Below are positions 55,384-63,344 of a stretch of DNA of 64,000 nucleotides, piece by piece. Positions within the stretch are counted from its first letter, which is position 1. The number at the start of each line of letters is the position of its first letter. The notes beneath the pieces were generated by a model that was not told the origin of the DNA, did no database searches, and saw only the letters and a list, made by a program, of their open reading frames with translations. Source of the stretch: a virus; the IMG/VR virus record IMGVR_UViG_3300034071_002576, positions 22,341-86,340 of that record. One strand, written 5' to 3'. A program made the translations under genes and the position numbers.

Positions 55384-57618
55384 ATGGCAGCTGATACGCT
55401 GGGCGTTCGACAAAGATTCACTGAGATCTTAGAAGCGTCTCGGACGCAAGATCGCTCGCGTCAGGCCGCCACGATGGTGGTCTTAGGCCACCTCCAGCAA
55501 ATGACCCTTCTGATGATTAAGAAGGGTTTATTTTTTTACTGCGAGCAGGACACTTACCGGGCTCGTACTCAGTTCTTACAAGATTTAATTGATTTAAATA
55601 AACTTGATATTCGTTTCCCCGCCATCATCCGGAATTTTTTGCTAGATGGCTGCGGGTTGTTTTACTTCCGTCCCGATCCAAAACTTAAATATCAGATATA
55701 TTTCTTTACTAAGGATCAGTACCGTGTTTATCACGATATAAATGGAAATATCGAAGAAGTTGTAATTATTTATAGCTACAAGGTAAGGAATACGACGCTA
55801 GGTCTTCCTTCCGATAGTTACGGGATGAACGAACGTTACGTTCGCATCTCAATTACAAATGATCGTATAGATGAATTTGAGGCAAATACAGAGCTCAGTT
55901 TTGAATTAGAACCGGGTGCTGTTCTCAGCCCTAGGAATAGCCGTCCGAATACGCTTGGGTTTATACCGGCTGTTGAGGTTTTAAACAAACCAAATAGCAG
56001 CGGAACTGAAGGCGAAGGCGAGTTTGAGCCTTTCATGGAGCAGATTGTGCTTCATGACCAAATGATGCGCAATATCGCCAAGAACATTGAGTTTTTTGGT
56101 AATCCCACGCTTATTAGTTCGCGCCCTCGTAGCGATCTGGTCGAAGCTGCGGATGAAGGTCGTACATTCCGTCCGACTATTAGTAGTCAGAGCGGATTTG
56201 CAGGACGCGATACTCCATCTACTCGCGTTTCCGAACCTTTCGGTTCTGGTTCAACACTCGGGGGCTTAAAAGTCCCTCGCGTTATTGCGAATATTGAGCC
56301 GAATGACCGCGTGGGCTACATGACGCCCGACCCGGTTAACGGGGATATGAATCGTTACGCTTTGTTGCTGCGTGAAGAAATTCGAACAGCTTTGGGCGGT
56401 GTCGACGAGATCTCTATTTCCGCCGGTGCTACGGCAACAGAAATTAAAGGTTTGATGGGTCGCGCGCAGGCCACGGCGCTTCGCAAAAACAAAAGTTTCT
56501 TAACTTACGGTTTTTGTCGTCTGTTGGAGATGATTCTCTTCCATCAGGAGGAAATCTTCCGCGACAGCTTCATCGCCGTCAGCGGCATGAAGGCGCCTAA
56601 CCCGCCTAAAGAGGAGACGCCAGAAGCGCTAGAAAAATATCAGATTTCTGTAGGCAAATTCGAGGCGAAGGTTGAGGCGGAACTTAAGAAAGCTCTTGAG
56701 GCTAATAACGTTCCGGCAGGTGTGTACGGTCTGCCTCCTGACGGTAATCGCGATGTTACTTATCGCTTCCAGGGTGATGTTTATGAAGACACTGCGTACG
56801 ACATTAACCAAAAGTCAATCGTTGTACGAAATCTTCAAGAACTCGGTGTGGATAGCGTCGAAGCTCTGAAGTATCTCTTTCCTGATAAAACGGATGCTGA
56901 ACGTAGTGAGATGCTGAAGGGATTTCCCTTCCGCATGATCCAACAAACGCAAGGCGCATTCCAGCAATTTTTAGTATTATTAAGTCAGATGTTGCAGACG
57001 CCACATCCGCTTGCGCCGAATCAACCATTAGCGGCTGATCCTCGGCTAAACCTGACCGGCCTGTTATACAGGACGTTCGATCACCTTGCGCAAGAACTGA
57101 CTTACTCGGGCAGCTATGAGCCAGCAGATCCCAGCTTCGATCCCGAGCCCGGTCTCCCCGGCGGTAGCAGCCCCTCAGGCAGCGCCCTCGGCGGATTTGG
57201 GCTCAACAGCCTACCCGCAGTGGGTAGCCAATACCCAGGGGGTGCCTTCGGTGGCTATGCCCCAAATGCAGTCGCCGGCAACACCGGTTACGGCCCCTTC
57301 TACCAGCAACCAGTACAGCCAGTCTCCGTCAGCCTCCTCCCCGTCCAATCCGTGGGAAGCGGCGATGGGCAGCCTGGAACGGGTGGTTTCTCGGATCTCC
57401 CCGTCCCCCAGCCAGGCACAACAGTATCCTCAGTACCAAATGGTGCCGCAGGATACTCAACAGTACAGTCAGAATTTACAGGCCCAACCCTGGCTGTACC
57501 AAGCGCCTACGGATCAGCAGATCTCGTACAACAGCGCGTATACAACCCCGACTTCTTATCCGACTTCTACGGAAGCGCAACCCGTTCAACTAAGCGCGGA
57601 AACAAGCGCCGTAGTTAA
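55384..57618 (+). CDS. Portal protein with long low-complexity C-terminus
   Basis: The 744-residue protein follows terL by several genes. Residues 1-560 form a phage portal-type fold: SRQAATMVVLGHLQQMTLLM, FLLDGCGLFYFRPDPK, FEPFMEQIVLHDQMMRNIAK, IRTALGGVDEISISAGATATEIKGLMGRA split over the clip and stem helices. Residues 578-744 are Gly/Pro/Ser/Tyr-rich and end in a basic KRGNKRRS. That 167-codon tail overlaps the scaffold-like gene in another frame. It forms the DNA channel of the head. Confidence 0.82.
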   Translation: MAADTLGVRQRFTEILEASRTQDRSRQAATMVVLGHLQQMTLLMIKKGLFFYCEQDTYRARTQFLQDLIDLNKLDIRFPAIIRNFLLDGCGLFYFRPDPKLKYQIYFFTKDQYRVYHDINGNIEEVVIIYSYKVRNTTLGLPSDSYGMNERYVRISITNDRIDEFEANTELSFELEPGAVLSPRNSRPNTLGFIPAVEVLNKPNSSGTEGEGEFEPFMEQIVLHDQMMRNIAKNIEFFGNPTLISSRPRSDLVEAADEGRTFRPTISSQSGFAGRDTPSTRVSEPFGSGSTLGGLKVPRVIANIEPNDRVGYMTPDPVNGDMNRYALLLREEIRTALGGVDEISISAGATATEIKGLMGRAQATALRKNKSFLTYGFCRLLEMILFHQEEIFRDSFIAVSGMKAPNPPKEETPEALEKYQISVGKFEAKVEAELKKALEANNVPAGVYGLPPDGNRDVTYRFQGDVYEDTAYDINQKSIVVRNLQELGVDSVEALKYLFPDKTDAERSEMLKGFPFRMIQQTQGAFQQFLVLLSQMLQTPHPLAPNQPLAADPRLNLTGLLYRTFDHLAQELTYSGSYEPADPSFDPEPGLPGGSSPSGSALGGFGLNSLPAVGSQYPGGAFGGYAPNAVAGNTGYGPFYQQPVQPVSVSLLPVQSVGSGDGQPGTGGFSDLPVPQPGTTVSSVPNGAAGYSTVQSEFTGPTLAVPSAYGSADLVQQRVYNPDFLSDFYGSATRSTKRGNKRRS

Positions 57619-58033
57619 TCACTTCGGTATTGAAGCCCCTGCGGTTCTCAACGAGTACGCTGTTACTCTTGAAGATACGCTGATTCAGCAGAATGAAAAC
57701 ATGGAAGCCCTCGCTCTGCGAGCCGGCGCCATGGAGCACATCCTGACTGACCCTGATCAGCTGGCTGATTACACCAATCGGTTCTTCACCGAGGTGTACC
57801 CCGTGGACGAGGAGGTTGATTACGGCTACAGCCAACAGTATCAGCCTCAGTATGATCAAATGCCTGCTGTCCCTGCTGGTGCTACCGGCGGTGCTCGCGG
57901 TGCTGATGTTGAGTCTCAGTGGAACGGCTTCACTCAGACGATGGATCAGAACCCCGAAAACGCTTGGCGTTATCTGTCTCAGATGAGTCCTGATGCCATC
58001 CGTAGCAAGCTGTTGTTCTTGGACAACGCCTGA
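57116..58033 (+). CDS. Putative scaffold protein, 5' end overlapping portal
   Basis: The 305-residue protein begins with ATG 57116, 503 bp before the portal stop, in another frame. Its first 165 residues are Pro/Gln/Ser/Tyr-rich. The remainder is an acidic helical region (VVNHFGIEAPAVLNEYAVTL, EDTLIQQNENMEALALRAGA) and a conserved-looking C-terminal domain. Position between portal and capsid, acidic charge and coiled-coil content fit a scaffold. A start near 57600 would give a shorter product of about 140 residues; which is used is unknown. Confidence 0.6.
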   Translation: MSQQIPASIPSPVSPAVAAPQAAPSADLGSTAYPQWVANTQGVPSVAMPQMQSPATPVTAPSTSNQYSQSPSASSPSNPWEAAMGSLERVVSRISPSPSQAQQYPQYQMVPQDTQQYSQNLQAQPWLYQAPTDQQISYNSAYTTPTSYPTSTEAQPVQLSAETSAVVNHFGIEAPAVLNEYAVTLEDTLIQQNENMEALALRAGAMEHILTDPDQLADYTNRFFTEVYPVDEEVDYGYSQQYQPQYDQMPAVPAGATGGARGADVESQWNGFTQTMDQNPENAWRYLSQMSPDAIRSKLLFLDNA

Positions 58034-58061
58034 GCTACTATCCGCTAGGAGGATCCAGGGG

Positions 58062-58088
58062 ACCCCGTCTGGTAGGCGGGGTTTTTTA
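58062..58088 (+). terminator. Rho-independent terminator after the scaffold gene
   Basis: ACCCCG...CGGGGT with a short loop is followed by TTTTTTATT. It separates portal/scaffold from the head genes. Confidence 0.85.
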
Positions 58089-58121
58089 TTGTTAAACTAC
58101 TTTTAGATTTAGCGTATAATC

Positions 58122-58328
58122 TTGGCCCCATTTCGAAGCGAGTCTCAGCGCCGCAAATTCTACGCGATGGCGGAACGCGGTGAAATCTCAAAAAATAAAG
58201 TAAAAGAGTATGAGGAAGAAACTAAAGGCGATCTCCCTGAGCGCGTAAAGAAAAAAGAGTCTATGGTTAAGGCCAAGCGTAAAGCTAAAAAATTCGCTAA
58301 AAAACGCGAGGAAATGCAGCGTGGCTAA
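58122..58328 (+). CDS. Small basic protein (PFRSESQRRKFYAM)
   Basis: TTG 58122 or ATG 58167 is the start. PFRSESQRRKFYAMAERGEI matches a small phage family I recall beginning PFKS-QRRKFYA, favouring the TTG. A TATAAT at 58115-58120 would place +1 inside the frame if it were a promoter, favouring the ATG. The remainder is an extremely Lys/Glu-rich helix. DNA binding likely. Confidence 0.6.
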   Translation: MAPFRSESQRRKFYAMAERGEISKNKVKEYEEETKGDLPERVKKKESMVKAKRKAKKFAKKREEMQRG

Positions 58329-58497
58329 TCTTAACCGTCGTTCAAAAGCGGCCTCCACACCGGCAGAGTCAATTGCCGCCTTGCAATCTGAGCTGAGTGC
58401 CCTTCGCGAACTTTATGTTCGGGATATGCAAAATATCAGTGCGGACATGCAAGCTTTGAGTGCCAAAGTCGAGCCTACTGCTGTTTCTGAAGACTGA
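58321..58497 (+). CDS. 58-residue coiled-coil protein
   Basis: GTG 58321 opens VANLNRRSKAASTPAESIAA and a helical coiled coil (LQSELSALRELYVRDMQNIS) ending in an acidic VSED. It overlaps the previous gene by 8 bp. A small head or scaffold-type accessory is possible. Confidence 0.55.
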   Translation: MANLNRRSKAASTPAESIAALQSELSALRELYVRDMQNISADMQALSAKVEPTAVSED

Positions 58498-58538
58498 TTT
58501 TAAAAGTTTTATACTATATGTAACCGTGAGAAGCCGAT

Positions 58539-59285
58539 ATGTATACGCCTATAAGTAATTGGCGGTACGATAGCGGCTTTCACAGGGTTCAAAGCGGTCC
58601 GAACCACGAAGGCTATATCGTGGTTAGCTCTGGGATTGTGGATACCGGCGCGGATACCGGTATCGTCACTCCCGGAGCTCCGAATAGTGGGCTTTGGTAT
58701 AACACTAACGAGTGGCGCGCTGTTCCTCGCGCGGTTTCTGGGTACTGGACAGATTATTCGGACGTTGATTACGCTCCGAGCGGAGCGCTAAGCAGTTATG
58801 TCGGGTATCGCCCTCTGGGTGTTTCGACAATCGCTAATGCAAAAGTTTCCACGTCTTATGGTCCCCAGTTTGGCTTAAGGACAACAGGGCAATCTACTTA
58901 TTTCAATGGCGTTGCTCCTGCGTCTCAGGCGTACACTCCCTACAACACTCCCGACGACAACACAGCTGCTCAGGGTTACACAGGAGGGGGCGTAACTCAC
59001 GGTCGTTATGAAGGCGGCATTCTCACAAATCCAACCAACGACACGTCCGGATCTCGCGCGTCGTGGGTGTATAACCCTCCTGTTTACTGTAAAACATATA
59101 CGGAGACTGTTCGCAGCACAGCTCCTGGGCTGATGTCGACGGCTTTGCGGTACATCTACCGCGGAAAAGCCGGCACGTATGTCTCTAACTTTGCGGCTAT
59201 CTACCATCAGTTGCCTGAAGGTGTTCGCTCTATGGTGCGCACTTATTCACCTACAGTTAATTCAAGTAATCAAAAGTCAATTTGA
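58539..59285 (+). CDS. Putative virion protein
   Basis: The 248-residue protein is all-beta, Tyr/Gly/Thr/Ser-rich (MYTPISNWRYDSGFHRVQSG, YNTPDDNTAAQGYTGGGVTH). It is like an outer head or neck protein and precedes the capsid gene. TTATACTATATG just upstream (58509-58520) may be a promoter. No named family. Confidence 0.6.
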   Translation: MYTPISNWRYDSGFHRVQSGPNHEGYIVVSSGIVDTGADTGIVTPGAPNSGLWYNTNEWRAVPRAVSGYWTDYSDVDYAPSGALSSYVGYRPLGVSTIANAKVSTSYGPQFGLRTTGQSTYFNGVAPASQAYTPYNTPDDNTAAQGYTGGGVTHGRYEGGILTNPTNDTSGSRASWVYNPPVYCKTYTETVRSTAPGLMSTALRYIYRGKAGTYVSNFAAIYHQLPEGVRSMVRTYSPTVNSSNQKSI

Positions 59286-59366
59286 CCGCTAAAAATGCGA
59301 CAAGCTGGTTTTGTTCAGCCTGTTTTCTAGTTAAATTAAGTATGTAGTTCTTCGGAGGTTGACGCT

Positions 59367-60482
59367 TTGTTCGTCGATAATGACTTCCCGAAGCTGCTGG
59401 GCGCTGAATTATACCGTCCTCACCCCGCGTATGTGGTGGAGATGGCAGCTGAGCCCGTGGTTGTTCACGATTTCTCGAAGCAACCCGGCCAGACTGTTCA
59501 GTTAGACCGGTACCGCTTCTGGGGCAATCCTGGTTCGAAAGAAAGCCGGGAGCGCACTGCCGAGCAAACCATCGGCACGGCTAACAGCCGCAACATTGTT
59601 AAGGACAAAGTGCTCGTGACCCTCCGCGAGTACACCGGTCCTGCTGACCCGAGTGATCCCACTCAGCCGAGCACCTTTAAGATTGCTCGCGAGACTCTGA
59701 TCACCGCTCAGCGTCTGCTGTTGGACACCGGTAACCTTACCGCTTTCCACCAGTCCATCGGTTCTCTGACTCTGCTCGACGACTACCGTCGTTGGCGCGA
59801 CCGGGTGTTCATCAATGAACTCCTGAAAGCTGTTTCCAAGGGTCAGGCTTCCGACAGCCAAGGTGGTTACTACTACCCCGGCGATCTTGCCGTTGGTAGC
59901 CTCACCTACGCCAACGCCGAGCAAGCTAAGTTCGACGTTAAGGATGACCTGCTGCGCGTGGTGAAGAGCCTGCGTAAGCGGAACACTCCTACCTACCAGG
60001 ACGGTTTCTATCGCTGCGTTTGCGATCCTACCTTCCTGATGCACCTGCGCCAGAACAGCGACTTCCGTGAAGTTGCTCGTTACCCCGGCAACGGTCAGAT
60101 CAACCCCCTCATGTCCTCGATGCAGCCCAACGCTGCCATCTACATGGGTCAGGGCTTCGGTCAAGCCACCTTCGTGGCCGGCGAGCCGATCATGCCCACG
60201 GGTTTTGTGTTCGAAGGCGTTCGCTTCTTCGAATCCACCAACATGCCCTCTCAGAGTCAGACTGCCACCATCGGCGGCACGTCGAAGTCTTACGAGAGCG
60301 CAATTGGTATGTTCTTCGGTCCCCAGAGCGTTGGCGTCGGCATCGGCGGTAACAATGCCCAGGTGTTGCTGAATAACAACGACGATTTCAGCCGTTTCAT
60401 CATGATGATTTGGAGCCTGTACGCAGGTTTCGAACTTCTGAACGCTGATTTCGCGACCATCGCCTACTCCTTTAACGCTTGA
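59367..60482 (+). CDS. Major capsid protein
   Basis: The 371-residue protein starts with TTG 59367, with GGAGG 9 bp upstream (59354-59358). Length, composition and codon use (strong C-ending bias, no rare codons) fit a very highly expressed coat protein. It has an N-arm, an E-loop-like QLDRYRFWG region, a spine helix (RETLITAQRLLLDTGNLTAF), a conserved YRCVCDPTFLMHLR strand and a C-terminal FARFIMM-type core. It follows portal and scaffold in standard head-gene order. The HK97 fold is inferred. Confidence 0.8.
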   Translation: MFVDNDFPKLLGAELYRPHPAYVVEMAAEPVVVHDFSKQPGQTVQLDRYRFWGNPGSKESRERTAEQTIGTANSRNIVKDKVLVTLREYTGPADPSDPTQPSTFKIARETLITAQRLLLDTGNLTAFHQSIGSLTLLDDYRRWRDRVFINELLKAVSKGQASDSQGGYYYPGDLAVGSLTYANAEQAKFDVKDDLLRVVKSLRKRNTPTYQDGFYRCVCDPTFLMHLRQNSDFREVARYPGNGQINPLMSSMQPNAAIYMGQGFGQATFVAGEPIMPTGFVFEGVRFFESTNMPSQSQTATIGGTSKSYESAIGMFFGPQSVGVGIGGNNAQVLLNNNDDFSRFIMMIWSLYAGFELLNADFATIAYSFNA

Positions 60483-60496
60483 GGAGGTAACTAACG

Positions 60497-61372
60497 ATGG
60501 CCATCAACCCTAACCAGATCTCGGTTGCCAAGATTTATCCTGGTAACTACACCAACGTTCTTCGTTACTGGCACGAAGAGAAGTCCGTTGTTTACAACAA
60601 CGAGAACGGCACCAGCGAAACCCTCGTCGATCAACCCGTCGGCGGTCCTGTTGGCGTTATTTTCCGTCCCGGCTGGATTGCTCAGCAGGCTGTCGGTTAC
60701 GTGGACCTGTCTTATCAGGCCCTCGGTTCTGTCAACCAGCTTGAGTACTACACCAAGCCCTACGGTTCTGGTCTGAACGGGGACAACGTTCCCTTCACCA
60801 CCGCCAACGTGATTATCCCCTCGCCGGATTATCACAAGGATGTGCGTTCCGACATTGCCGACGGTATCACTGTGCCTTCCGGCGCTTATGTGTACCGTGT
60901 GGGTCTGCGTCTCGACGGCGGCGATGTGGTTTCCAGCGGCGTGGGCGGCGGTTCCGCTACCCCCACTCTGGGTCTCGGCCCCGCTCTGAGCGTTGGTCTG
61001 AACAGCACCCCTACCCCTAGTGGTTTCTTTGCCACTATCGTCGGCGCCAACAGCCGCATCGAGAACGGTTCGTTCAATTCCACCAACGCTTGGAATGATG
61101 CGAACATGCACGTTGTGACTGCCGAAACTACTTACAAACTGTCCTCAGTTCGTAACCTCGGCGGTGTGGCTGCTTCGGGTCTCGCCCAAGCTTCCGGTGT
61201 GTACGATCCTCGTGCTAAATCCGGCAAGCTCATCGGTAAGGACAAAGCTCTGGCAATCTGCGAAGTTTGCTGGCTGGTTCCTGACGAGCCGCCCAAGCGC
61301 TCCGATGTCGCCCTGCAGCCCGCTGGTGTGGTGGAGTCTTCGATTTACACCTCCACCGTTCCCTCGGCCTGA
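60497..61372 (+). CDS. Abundant head protein, possible decoration protein
   Basis: The 291-residue protein has GGAGG 10 bp before its ATG and the same optimised codon use as the capsid gene. It is beta-rich with Pro/Gly/Ser loops (SSGVGGGSATPTLGLGPALS). It lies 14 bp after the capsid stop and both end at a UUCG terminator, so they form a high-output two-gene unit. Confidence 0.72.
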   Translation: MAINPNQISVAKIYPGNYTNVLRYWHEEKSVVYNNENGTSETLVDQPVGGPVGVIFRPGWIAQQAVGYVDLSYQALGSVNQLEYYTKPYGSGLNGDNVPFTTANVIIPSPDYHKDVRSDIADGITVPSGAYVYRVGLRLDGGDVVSSGVGGGSATPTLGLGPALSVGLNSTPTPSGFFATIVGANSRIENGSFNSTNAWNDANMHVVTAETTYKLSSVRNLGGVAASGLAQASGVYDPRAKSGKLIGKDKALAICEVCWLVPDEPPKRSDVALQPAGVVESSIYTSTVPSA

Positions 61373-61399
61373 TACATTTAATCGGATGTCGACGGACGC

Positions 61400-61427
61400 C
61401 CCCCTCTTCGGAGGGGGATTTTTTTTT
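61400..61427 (+). terminator. UUCG-loop rho-independent terminator
   Basis: CCCCCTC (61400-61406) pairs with GAGGGGG (61411-61417) around TTCG, followed by A and nine Ts. It ends the capsid unit; its T-run touches the stop of the convergent minus gene at 61426. Confidence 0.93.
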
Positions 61428-61926
61428 ACCTGATTCCGATTGACTTACGAAGCAGTTCTTGTTTGATCTGCTCTAAACGATCTTCTGGATTAATGCTGTA
61501 TGTTTTGCCGGTCTCCACAAGATCTACCAGTGACCTGGCATAGTTCTCAGGGTTGACGTAGTCCAAAATTCCGGCTGTTCGTTTTAATGCTTCCGGGCCT
61601 ACCCCTGCGCCTGCAATACCTAGACTGCGGTACAGCTCACGCCGTGCTTGCGCCTCTGGCGTTTCCTGAGCCTTAGCTGCATACCTAATCACGTTTGGTG
61701 CCACCGTGGCGATATCGGCTGGAGGCAGCGCACTTGCGGCAAACCCGGTTCCACCCACTGCGATACCTCGCGCTGCCGCACGCCTGGGCGACATACCCGC
61801 TTTGATATTGGAACTTGTTTCGCCGATGACGTTCAGTACGTCACCTGCAAAAGGAACTGCCTGCAGCAATCGTCTTGCGGGCGCCGGGATTTGAGGTAAA
61901 CCCGGTAAACGAAAGTTAAAAGGCAC
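61426..61926 (-). CDS. Hypothetical Ala/Pro-rich protein on minus strand
   Basis: The 166-residue protein starts with GTG 61926. The N-half is hydrophobic and Gly/Ala-rich (VPFAGDVLNVIGETSSNIKA, AAARGIAVGGTGFAASALPP) and the C-half helical and charged. The style matches the hydrophobic C-terminus of the 28884 gene. It faces the capsid unit and may be an inserted copy or a virion component. No family recognised. Confidence 0.55.
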   Translation of the reverse strand: MPFNFRLPGLPQIPAPARRLLQAVPFAGDVLNVIGETSSNIKAGMSPRRAAARGIAVGGTGFAASALPPADIATVAPNVIRYAAKAQETPEAQARRELYRSLGIAGAGVGPEALKRTAGILDYVNPENYARSLVDLVETGKTYSINPEDRLEQIKQELLRKSIGIR

Positions 61927-61991
61927 CTACCTTTAGACCGTACACCTACTGCCAGTTTAAGGTAAGATACCGTTCAGATACTGTTCACATA

Positions 61992-62426
61992 ATGACTGTG
62001 ACTCAGGTTAAAGAGTTCACGTACACTCCTAATGGTGTCAAAATCGAAGTTGTCAGCACTCACGACGATGGTGAGTACATGATGGTGCGTTCTATTACTA
62101 CAGGTAAAGTTTTCTTTGCGCATCGTAATCAGGTTGTTGAGGAAGTTCGTGAGGCTGAACCAGAACCCACTCCTTCGAAGCAACGACGAGGACGTCAATT
62201 AGTTAAGCCGGAAGTTCCTGCTTTTAACCGCGTGAATATCAACTCCGCTCCTCCTCAGTTACTGACTCAGGTGTTGAAAGGCGTGGGAATTAAAACTGCT
62301 ACGGACATAAAAGAACTGCAGCAAAGTTTGCCGGGCGAACGTTTTACCAAACTTGATCAGTTGAAGTCTATTAAGGGTATTAATTGGGATGAGGTTCTTG
62401 AAGACGGGAATGTGTACGTAGAATAG
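61992..62426 (+). CDS. Helix-hairpin-helix (ComEA-like) DNA-binding protein
   Basis: In this 144-residue protein, residues 1-60 are beta-rich with a basic linker (KQRRGRQL). Residues 79-140 are a double HhH unit: NRVNINSAPPQLLTQVLKGV then GIKTATDIKEL and LDQLKSIKGINWDEV. ComEA-type HhH proteins bind double-stranded DNA without sequence choice. Among head genes it may contact packaged DNA or the portal exit. Confidence 0.8.
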   Translation: MTVTQVKEFTYTPNGVKIEVVSTHDDGEYMMVRSITTGKVFFAHRNQVVEEVREAEPEPTPSKQRRGRQLVKPEVPAFNRVNINSAPPQLLTQVLKGVGIKTATDIKELQQSLPGERFTKLDQLKSIKGINWDEVLEDGNVYVE

Positions 62427-62692
62427 TCTTATTCAGGCGTTACGTGTTTCCATGTAACGCCTAATTTTATATTACTTATGCTAGAAATTTATACATTAAA
62501 TAATTTTGCGATATCTTTTTGAGTTAAGTCATTTTTTTTAAGTAAGTTTTTTATCTGTTTTCCCGAGTGCTGTATAGAGGGTGAATTCGGATAGATTTGT
62601 CGGTCAAGGGGGCGTCAGTGTGAGTGGGTGGATTTTACAATACGCCTCCTCTTTTTCTGGGATAAACTTGAGTTATATACGGGGTTTGAAAG
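62427..62692 (+). terminator. Terminator and AT-rich intergenic region
   Basis: AGGCGTTAC (62435-62443) pairs with GTAACGCCT (62454-62462) and is followed by AATTTTAT, a terminator. The next 200 bp are AT-rich without a gene and probably carry the promoter for the gene at 62693 (TGTATAGAGG near 62571). Confidence 0.65.
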
Positions 62693-63313
62693 GTGGCTCA
62701 ATTTACACAGCAAGAATTAGAGCAAGTACAGAGTTATCTAGCTCAGCAAGGTGTTGTATTTAATCCTACAACAACGGACGCTACTAAAAGAGAAGTTGTA
62801 TATGCTGCGATAAATCAGCTAACACGTAATCCTGCTCAGACGTTTGGATACAGGTTAGATGATTACAATTTTAGTCGTGTTGCATATCACCTTGGTTTTA
62901 ACATAGCTACGGTTCCTGCGGGAGACTATGCGCGTCTTATCGAGGCGTGTAATTCTGTTCCCAGTGAATATTATTTCGATAAGATAGTTCAGCAGGTAGA
63001 ACGTTGTGAAGAAGCTGAGCGTTTAACGGAGCTGGCGACCGGGAGAGCAACCAGTCGTCAAGAAACTATTTTAGGTGATGTCAGTCGCTCGATTAATATT
63101 CAAGATAAAAGAGAAACAGCTAAAATCTGGCGTGAAAATTATTTATATGAATGTGACAGATTGGCTCATATGCTCTACGTCCCGAATTACAGGGATCCCG
63201 TAACCGCTAGGTACCGGTTCGAACGCAGCGGCGGCGAATTCATCCAAGCCATTCCCGGACCTCCGGATGTATCCCGTGCGGACCGTCTGTACTTTTACGC
63301 AAACTGGCGATAA
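62693..63313 (+). CDS. Putative head-completion / connector protein
   Basis: The 206-residue protein starts with GTG. It is helical, with an N-terminal FTQQELEQVQSYLAQQG and a later alpha/beta region (VPNYRDPVTARYRF). It lies after the capsid genes, where adaptor proteins usually sit. No named family; structural role inferred. Confidence 0.6.
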   Translation: MAQFTQQELEQVQSYLAQQGVVFNPTTTDATKREVVYAAINQLTRNPAQTFGYRLDDYNFSRVAYHLGFNIATVPAGDYARLIEACNSVPSEYYFDKIVQQVERCEEAERLTELATGRATSRQETILGDVSRSINIQDKRETAKIWRENYLYECDRLAHMLYVPNYRDPVTARYRFERSGGEFIQAIPGPPDVSRADRLYFYANWR

Positions 63314-63344
63314 ACGCTATATTTATTAAAGGCATAGGTAGCTG

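Noticed and set aside
58115-58120. TATAAT as promoter of the 58122 gene from its TTG start
   Set aside because: The hexamer ends 1 bp before the TTG, so a transcript from it could not contain that start; either the promoter is false or the ATG at 58167 is used.
59502-60164. Minus-strand 220-codon frame antisense to the capsid gene
   Set aside because: It arises from the strong third-position C bias of the capsid gene; no ribosome binding site or domain.
60491-61111. Minus-strand 206-codon frame antisense to the second head gene
   Set aside because: Shadow of biased codon use in the plus-strand gene; low-complexity His/Gly/Val product.
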